Positions 59,486-64,000 of a DNA stretch of 64,000 nucleotides are shown here, piece after piece. Position 1 is the first letter of the stretch; each line of letters begins with the position of its first letter. Source of the DNA: Caccovivens sp964594865 (GTDB taxonomy: Bacteria; Bacillota; Clostridia; Christensenellales; UBA1242); NCBI GenBank assembly GCA_964594865.1, contig CAZQMZ010000002.1:1-64000 (forward strand). The letters are read 5' to 3'. A program made the translations under genes and the position numbers. A model generated the notes under the pieces. It worked only from the letters and a program-made list of their open reading frames with translations, had not been told where the DNA came from and ran no database searches.

Positions 59486-60817
59486 ATGAATGAGAAACTG
59501 AAAGATAAAAAGATTTCGGCAATTTCGCTGGGTTGCGATAAGAACAGAGTGGATCTTGAAAAAATGCTCTTTGCTCTTTCGGACTATGGCTTTGAAATTG
59601 TTGAAAATGTGCAAGATTCCAACATTGTCATCATCAACACTTGTGCTTTCATCAGTCCGTCAAGAGAAGAGGCGCTGGAAAACATCTTTGATATGTGCCT
59701 TTTGAAGAGCAAAAATCGGTTGGAAAAAGTCATTGTTTCGGGCTGTCTTTCGCAGAGATATAAAGCGGATCTTCAAAAGCAAATTCCTGAAGTTGATGCT
59801 TTTTTGACACTTGAAGAGAACGATAATATCGTCCAGATCATTGAAAATCTCTATGACATCAAACATTCCAAAACTAAAACGCGAAAAGGACGAATTTTCA
59901 CCAATCGTGGTGCATATGCCTATCTCAAAATTGCTGAAGGATGCAACAATGCTTGTTCTTATTGCACAATTCCACGAATTAAGGGAAGATATGTAAGTTA
60001 TAAAATGGAAGACATTGTTGAAGAGGCAAAATATTTGGCAAAGAAGAATGTCAAAGAATTGATTCTTGTGGCACAAGATGTGACGAGATATGGAGAGGAT
60101 CTCTATGGCAAAAGCAAACTGATTGAACTTTGTCAAAATTTGGCGAAAATTCCTGGAATTGAATGGATTAGACTGCATTATGGCTATCCTGAAAAAATCT
60201 CGAAAGAACTTTTGGAATTTGTCGAGAAAGAGAAGAAAATGTGCAAATATTTGGACATTCCGCTTCAACATATCGATGAGCGCATTCTCAAAAGCATGAG
60301 AAGACGTTTGGGCGAGAGCGACACGCGTGCACTTGTTCAAAAAATCAAAAACGAACATCCTGACATCGCACTTCGAACCACTTTCATTGTTGGCTATCCA
60401 AGCGAAAGCCGTGAGGACTTCAAAAAGCTTTACAATTTTGTCGAAGAAACCGAGTTTGACTATGCCGGATTTTTTCCATATTATAGAGAAGAGAACACAT
60501 CAAGTTTTTACATTCAAAATCAACTTTCAAATTTCACAAAGAAAAAGCGTCTGAAAAAAATCAAAAAAGTACAAAACCGAATTGCGACAAAAAAAGCTGT
60601 TTGTCGTTTGGGGAAGATTTACAAAGTTTTGCTGGACTATTTTGACGAAACAGAGGGAGTTTTTGTGGGACATACAGAATTTTTATCTCCAACAGTTGAC
60701 TTTGGAGTGAAAATTGTGGATAATGGAAATATGAAAGCTGGTGACTTTGTGAACGTGAAATTTGTTGACTTTGACGGCGAAAATTTTAAAGGAGAGTGCT
60801 ATGAATCTTCCAAATAA
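59486..60817 (+). CDS. rimO: Ribosomal protein S12 methylthiotransferase RimO
   Basis: Adds a methylthio group to Asp89 of S12. N-terminal UPF0004 domain (SLGCDKNRVD), the radical SAM cluster motif CNNACSYC, then IPLQHIDERILKSMRR and a C-terminal TRAM domain. 443 residues, as in the family. AAGAGGATG lies before ATG 59486. The target, rpsL, is at 34 kb in this window. It overlaps pgsA by 17 nt. Confidence 0.95.
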   Translation: MNEKLKDKKISAISLGCDKNRVDLEKMLFALSDYGFEIVENVQDSNIVIINTCAFISPSREEALENIFDMCLLKSKNRLEKVIVSGCLSQRYKADLQKQIPEVDAFLTLEENDNIVQIIENLYDIKHSKTKTRKGRIFTNRGAYAYLKIAEGCNNACSYCTIPRIKGRYVSYKMEDIVEEAKYLAKKNVKELILVAQDVTRYGEDLYGKSKLIELCQNLAKIPGIEWIRLHYGYPEKISKELLEFVEKEKKMCKYLDIPLQHIDERILKSMRRRLGESDTRALVQKIKNEHPDIALRTTFIVGYPSESREDFKKLYNFVEETEFDYAGFFPYYREENTSSFYIQNQLSNFTKKKRLKKIKKVQNRIATKKAVCRLGKIYKVLLDYFDETEGVFVGHTEFLSPTVDFGVKIVDNGNMKAGDFVNVKFVDFDGENFKGECYESSK

Positions 60818-61430
60818 AATCACAATTTGCAGAATTTGCTTAATTCCACTTTTCATCTTTTTCTATCTTGCTTCGTTCATTCCTTATGGCAAGTTGATTG
60901 CCGTGCTGATTTTTGCTCTTGCATGCTTCACTGACTTTTTGGACGGGCGTATTGCACGCAAACGAAACTTGGTGACCAATCTTGGAAAATTTCTTGACCC
61001 AATTGCAGACAAGGTGCTTGTGATGAGCGGAATTATGCTCTTAGTTGCCGTTCCAATTGTGGCAAATGGAGGGAGCGTTGATTCTCAACCGGCAATTTAT
61101 CCAACATATGTAGGCGTGGTTGCGGGCATAATCATTTTGGCGCGCGAATTTATTATCAGCGCGTTCAGACAACTTGCAGCCACCAAAAATGTTGTTTTGG
61201 CAGCGGACATGTATGGAAAAGTTAAGACTGTTTTTCAATTCATCACACTGATTTATTATATGCTCTATGCATTCATTGTGGAAGAATTTTTCTATGCTAT
61301 TGATGGCACCATCAACACCGTGATTTGTCTTGTGGGATATGTCCTTCTTGCCATCACAATCATCATGACAATCATCTCTGGATTGAATTATATTTTGAAA
61401 AACAAGCAGGTGCTTAAAGATGAAAAATGA
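60801..61430 (+). CDS. pgsA: Phosphatidylglycerophosphate synthase
   Basis: Makes phosphatidylglycerol phosphate from CDP-diacylglycerol and glycerol-3-phosphate. 209 residues with several membrane helices and the CDP-alcohol motif DFLDGRIARKRNLVTNLGKF followed by LDPIADK. ATG 60801 follows GGAGAG inside the end of rimO. Overlaps the next gene by 11 nt. Confidence 0.95.
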   Translation: MNLPNKITICRICLIPLFIFFYLASFIPYGKLIAVLIFALACFTDFLDGRIARKRNLVTNLGKFLDPIADKVLVMSGIMLLVAVPIVANGGSVDSQPAIYPTYVGVVAGIIILAREFIISAFRQLAATKNVVLAADMYGKVKTVFQFITLIYYMLYAFIVEEFFYAIDGTINTVICLVGYVLLAITIIMTIISGLNYILKNKQVLKDEK

Positions 61431-62376
61431 GGTCATCGTTTTTTCAAGAGATTTAAACAAAATTCAAGAACTTAAATCGTTTGTTTTAAAGAATGGACAC
61501 TTTGATTTTTCGTATTTTGATTGTTGCGATTTTGAAGAGTGTTTGAGCGAAGTGAAAAGGGCAAAGTTGCAGTGCGAAACCACTTTTGTTATTTGCAAAA
61601 ATGAGCAAATTGACAAACTGTTGCAAGAAATTGTGAGCAGTGGTGATTCCATGACTTTGATTCGCGAGCAAGCCGTGAATTTGCAAAATGGCAACAAAGA
61701 CATTATTTTTGTGCCAATTGAACTTGACTTTAAGCAGTTTTTGACTTTGGAAAAGAGAGAAGTTTTTGTCTACAGCCTTTTTGGAAAAACTTTGGCAGAA
61801 CTTGATGAAAAATTGTGCGAGTTGTCAAAATGTGACAGTGATTTTGGTGACAAATTTTGTTATAAAACCATAACAAAATCGCAGTTATTACATACCATAT
61901 ACACTTCCAAACCGTTGGAAGTTGATTGGTTGAACGAAAATTTTGGTGAGAGTTTGTTTTCACAAAAAGAAGAAAGTTTGACCGATTGTCTTGCAAACTT
62001 TTTGAAAGATAAAAATTTTGTGCTCGCTGATATGACGGGCGTGACAAAATCTTTCTTGAAGTCGAATGTTTTCCCAAAAACTTTCATGCTTTTCAAGGAA
62101 GAAGATTTTGAAAATTTGGGGCTATCAAAGGAGTTTTTGGCAGAAAATGGGCTTGCAAGCCGAGAAACAGCATATCACCTTGCAAAACATATTTTAAAAT
62201 TTGGTGAAATTGCACTTACAGTGCTTGTCAATGACGGAAAAAGTTTTGTTGCAATTGGAAATAAGGACGAAATTCATGTATATTCCTTTGTGTTTGAAGG
62301 GGAAAATTTTGTTGAAAATTTTGAATATTTTGCCCTTTTTGAAATGTTGAAATTTTTGCAATCAAAGGAAAATTAG
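61420..62376 (+). CDS. Highly divergent CinA-like protein
   Basis: 318 residues between pgsA and recA, the place of cinA. The C-terminal part (LGLSKEFLAENGLASRETA) aligns with the CinA nicotinamide-nucleotide amidase domain, and the middle (KREVFVYSLFGKTLAELDEKL) with the CinA linker. The N-terminal MoCF-like domain is hard to recognise, and the catalytic Ser/Thr/Lys of the amidase domain are not obvious. It may have lost its enzyme activity. Normal CinA has about 410 residues. The assignment is mainly by context and weak motifs. Confidence 0.65.
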   Translation: MKNEVIVFSRDLNKIQELKSFVLKNGHFDFSYFDCCDFEECLSEVKRAKLQCETTFVICKNEQIDKLLQEIVSSGDSMTLIREQAVNLQNGNKDIIFVPIELDFKQFLTLEKREVFVYSLFGKTLAELDEKLCELSKCDSDFGDKFCYKTITKSQLLHTIYTSKPLEVDWLNENFGESLFSQKEESLTDCLANFLKDKNFVLADMTGVTKSFLKSNVFPKTFMLFKEEDFENLGLSKEFLAENGLASRETAYHLAKHILKFGEIALTVLVNDGKSFVAIGNKDEIHVYSFVFEGENFVENFEYFALFEMLKFLQSKEN

Positions 62377-62452
62377 TAAAGTTGTTTATTTTGGTTGATT
62401 TTAAGCAGTGATTTGCGTTAAAATGTTGATATCATAGAATTAGGAGTTTAAT

Positions 62453-63496
62453 ATGGCAGAAAAAGACAAAAAAGACCCACGCGAAGAGGCGTTGGAGCAG
62501 GCTCTTTTGAAAATTGAAAAAGATTTTGGAAAAGGCTCAATCATGAAATTGGGAGACAAACCATATCAAAAAGTTGATGTCATTCCAACTGGATGTTTGA
62601 CATTGGATCTGGCGCTTGGCATTGGTGGAATCCCTCGCGGACGCATTATTGAAATCTATGGACCAGAATCTTCTGGAAAAACAACGGTTTCTCTTCATAT
62701 CGTTGCAGAAGCACAAAAAATGGGTGGGCGCGCAGCGTTTATTGATGCAGAACACGCTCTTGACCCATCATATGCCGAAAAATTGGGCGTGGACATCAAG
62801 CAACTTTATGTTTCTCAACCGGATAATGGTGAGCAAGCACTCAACATTTGCGACACGCTCATCCGTTCGGGTGCATTTGACATTGTTGTTGTGGACTCTG
62901 TGGCAGCTCTCACACCAAAAGCAGAAATTGACGGTGAAATGGGCGAAAATCACGTCGGCTTGCAGGCGCGCATGATGAGTCAAGCACTTCGAAAAATGAC
63001 TTCAATCACGTCCAAAAGCAACACAGCAGTCATCTTCATCAACCAACTTCGTGAAAAGATTGGAGTTATGTTTGGCAGTCCAGAAACAACAACAGGTGGA
63101 AAGGCTTTGAAGTTTTATTCCAGCGTTCGCTTGGATGTTCGCAAGACTGACACTTTGAAAGAAGGTCAAAACATCATTGGCAACCGCACAAGAGTGAAAG
63201 TTGTCAAAAACAAAATGGCTCCACCATTCAAGGTTGCCGAATTTGATATCATGTATGGTCAAGGCATTTCAAGAAGCGGATGCGTGCTTGACATGGCAGT
63301 GAATTTTGATATAATCAAAAAGTCTGGGGCATGGTTCTCATATAACGACGAAAAAATTGGACAAGGCAAAGAAAACACAAAGTTATATCTTGAAAAAAAT
63401 CCAGATATTTTGGCAGAAGTTGAAACAAAAGTCAGAGAAAAGGTTGCTGGTGGCTCAGATGTTGGCTTGACAACGGAAGCAAGTTCGGAAGAGTAA
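62453..63496 (+). CDS. recA: Recombinase RecA
   Basis: Strand exchange and SOS co-protease. 347 residues: GPESSGKTTVSLH Walker A, the DNA-binding loops (MGENHVGLQARMMSQALRK and FINQLREKIGVMFGSPETTTGGKALKF in two pieces), and the short acidic tail. TAGGAG precedes ATG 62453. Promoter candidates are TTGATT, 18 nt, TAAAAT (62419-62424) and TTGCGT, 16 nt, TAGAAT (62435-62440). No clear LexA box was recognised. Confidence 0.98.
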   Translation: MAEKDKKDPREEALEQALLKIEKDFGKGSIMKLGDKPYQKVDVIPTGCLTLDLALGIGGIPRGRIIEIYGPESSGKTTVSLHIVAEAQKMGGRAAFIDAEHALDPSYAEKLGVDIKQLYVSQPDNGEQALNICDTLIRSGAFDIVVVDSVAALTPKAEIDGEMGENHVGLQARMMSQALRKMTSITSKSNTAVIFINQLREKIGVMFGSPETTTGGKALKFYSSVRLDVRKTDTLKEGQNIIGNRTRVKVVKNKMAPPFKVAEFDIMYGQGISRSGCVLDMAVNFDIIKKSGAWFSYNDEKIGQGKENTKLYLEKNPDILAEVETKVREKVAGGSDVGLTTEASSEE

Positions 63497-63525
63497 TAAA
63501 CAAGATATATTAAGTTTGAAAATGG

Positions 63526-63557
63526 GCGAATTGTGAAATTTCAATTCGCTTTTTTTC
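63526..63557 (+). terminator. recA terminator
   Basis: GCGAATTG (63526-63533), 8-nt loop, CAATTCGC (63542-63549), T7. Confidence 0.9.
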
Positions 63558-63576
63558 ATTTTAATTTTCAATATAA

Positions 63577-63606
63577 TTGATTTTTTAAAAATATTGGTGA
63601 TATAAT
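63577..63606 (+). promoter_or_regulatory. Promoter of the last gene, probably leaderless
   Basis: TTGATT (63577-63582), 18 nt, TATAAT (63601-63606), ending 6 nt before ATG 63613. No ribosome site. Confidence 0.65.
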
Positions 63607-63612
63607 ATATAT

Positions 63613-64000
63613 ATGTATGTTTTGAGGAACTCAAAAAATGTCATCAAACGTTTTTTTGCATTGTTTGTGATTGCAATTTTTTTTGCTACATCTTTTGTTG
63701 TCATTTTTCAAAACATCGGCTCTGAAACCATTTCCGCAGATTTTGATGCGTTCTATTCTTCCTTGATGAGTATGTTTGAATATGACGAAGTTGTGCTCGG
63801 TGAAGAAGAATATATTTTGAGTGACGAAGATGTTTTGGTCACTGAAACGGTTGCAACGCAATATTCGTTGCAGACATATCAAAGCGACATTGAAGGGTTT
63901 TATATTGTGGAAAATTGCAACATAGAAGAGGATTCTGTTGTGACAGAGTCCACCACTTATAACCGGCTTATTATATATTATGACGGCACTCTTGACTCCT
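63613..64000 (+). CDS. Membrane-anchored or secreted protein, incomplete
   Basis: The frame runs off the window after about 129 codons. A basic start (MYVLRNSKNVIKR), one hydrophobic segment (FFALFVIAIFFATSFVVIF), then an acidic outer part rich in Glu, Tyr and Thr. It is not RNase Y, which often follows recA. No family is recognised from this part. The ATG lies 6 nt after a TATAAT box without a ribosome site. Confidence 0.65.
   Translation, partial: MYVLRNSKNVIKRFFALFVIAIFFATSFVVIFQNIGSETISADFDAFYSSLMSMFEYDEVVLGEEEYILSDEDVLVTETVATQYSLQTYQSDIEGFYIVENCNIEEDSVVTESTTYNRLIIYYDGTLDS

Noticed and set aside
1..64000. CRISPR arrays, prophage, insertion sequences, rRNA
   Set aside because: No regular spaced repeats, transposase, phage structural genes or rRNA sequence were found on either strand.

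Overview
The window reads as a chromosome segment of a low-GC, anaerobic member of the Bacillota, most likely an uncultured clostridial lineage. The evidence is a one-piece pyruvate:ferredoxin oxidoreductase, a thrS T-box leader, Prp cleavage of ribosomal protein L27, mcsA-mcsB-clpC, and sporulation-family genes (ytxC, yqfC, yqfD, a spore-type polysaccharide deacetylase, an FtsK/SpoIIIE translocase). Most of the sequence is core gene content, with no prophage, insertion sequence, CRISPR array or rRNA operon visible.

Layout. 1-5.2 kb: a decayed acetyltransferase, tRNA-Leu and tRNA-Lys, a ribbon-helix-helix protein, alr, rsmD, glmS and a TM2 membrane protein whose promoter spacer is a run of eight G. 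5.2-12.3 kb: a glycerophosphodiesterase, nifJ, truA, a lipoprotein, ytxC and a small protein. 12.5-18.3 kb: T-box and thrS, then yajC, a TIGR04086-type membrane protein, secD and secF (protein export). 18.4-30.7 kb: dinB, a degenerate amidohydrolase, tex, a miniature mcsA, mcsB, clpC, hpf, a lipoprotein, a degenerate ABC ATPase and pcrA (stress, protein quality control, repair). 30.8-32.8 kb: ligA. 32.8-34.1 kb: a small accessory island with two G9 tracts in short genes, followed by an undescribed structured RNA of about 234 nt. 34.1-39.3 kb: rpsL, rpsG, an inserted unknown gene, fusA and tuf. 39.6-45.7 kb: an M18 aminopeptidase, sepF, lspA, rluD, a histidine phosphatase, rplU-prp-rpmA and an OGG1-type glycosylase. 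45.8-49.4 kb: two large acidic lipoproteins. 49.4-53.8 kb: floA, an unknown membrane gene, yqfC, yqfD, ybeY and era, in the order known from Bacillus. 54-64 kb: a DUF378 protein, a nucleoside hydrolase, a deacetylase, ftsK, rimO, pgsA, a degenerate cinA, recA and an incomplete secreted or membrane protein.

The strongest unexplained signals are: (1) three poly-G tracts of 8-9 bases placed where slippage would change expression, namely inside a promoter spacer, in a leader ORF that would couple by ATGA to the next gene, and in the middle of a zinc-ribbon gene that is in frame only with one more G; (2) the structured RNA at 33802-34035, which has a consensus promoter, a 12-bp multibranch stem and a strong terminator just before rpsL; (3) several genes (rsmD, truA, pcrA, the 47357 lipoprotein, the last gene) with a -10 box 6-7 nt before ATG and no ribosome binding site, implying leaderless mRNAs; and (4) several conserved-position genes that have lost catalytic motifs (cinA-like, ABC ATPase, amidohydrolase, deacetylase).

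All calls come from reading the sequence and from knowledge of the families. No database search was possible.
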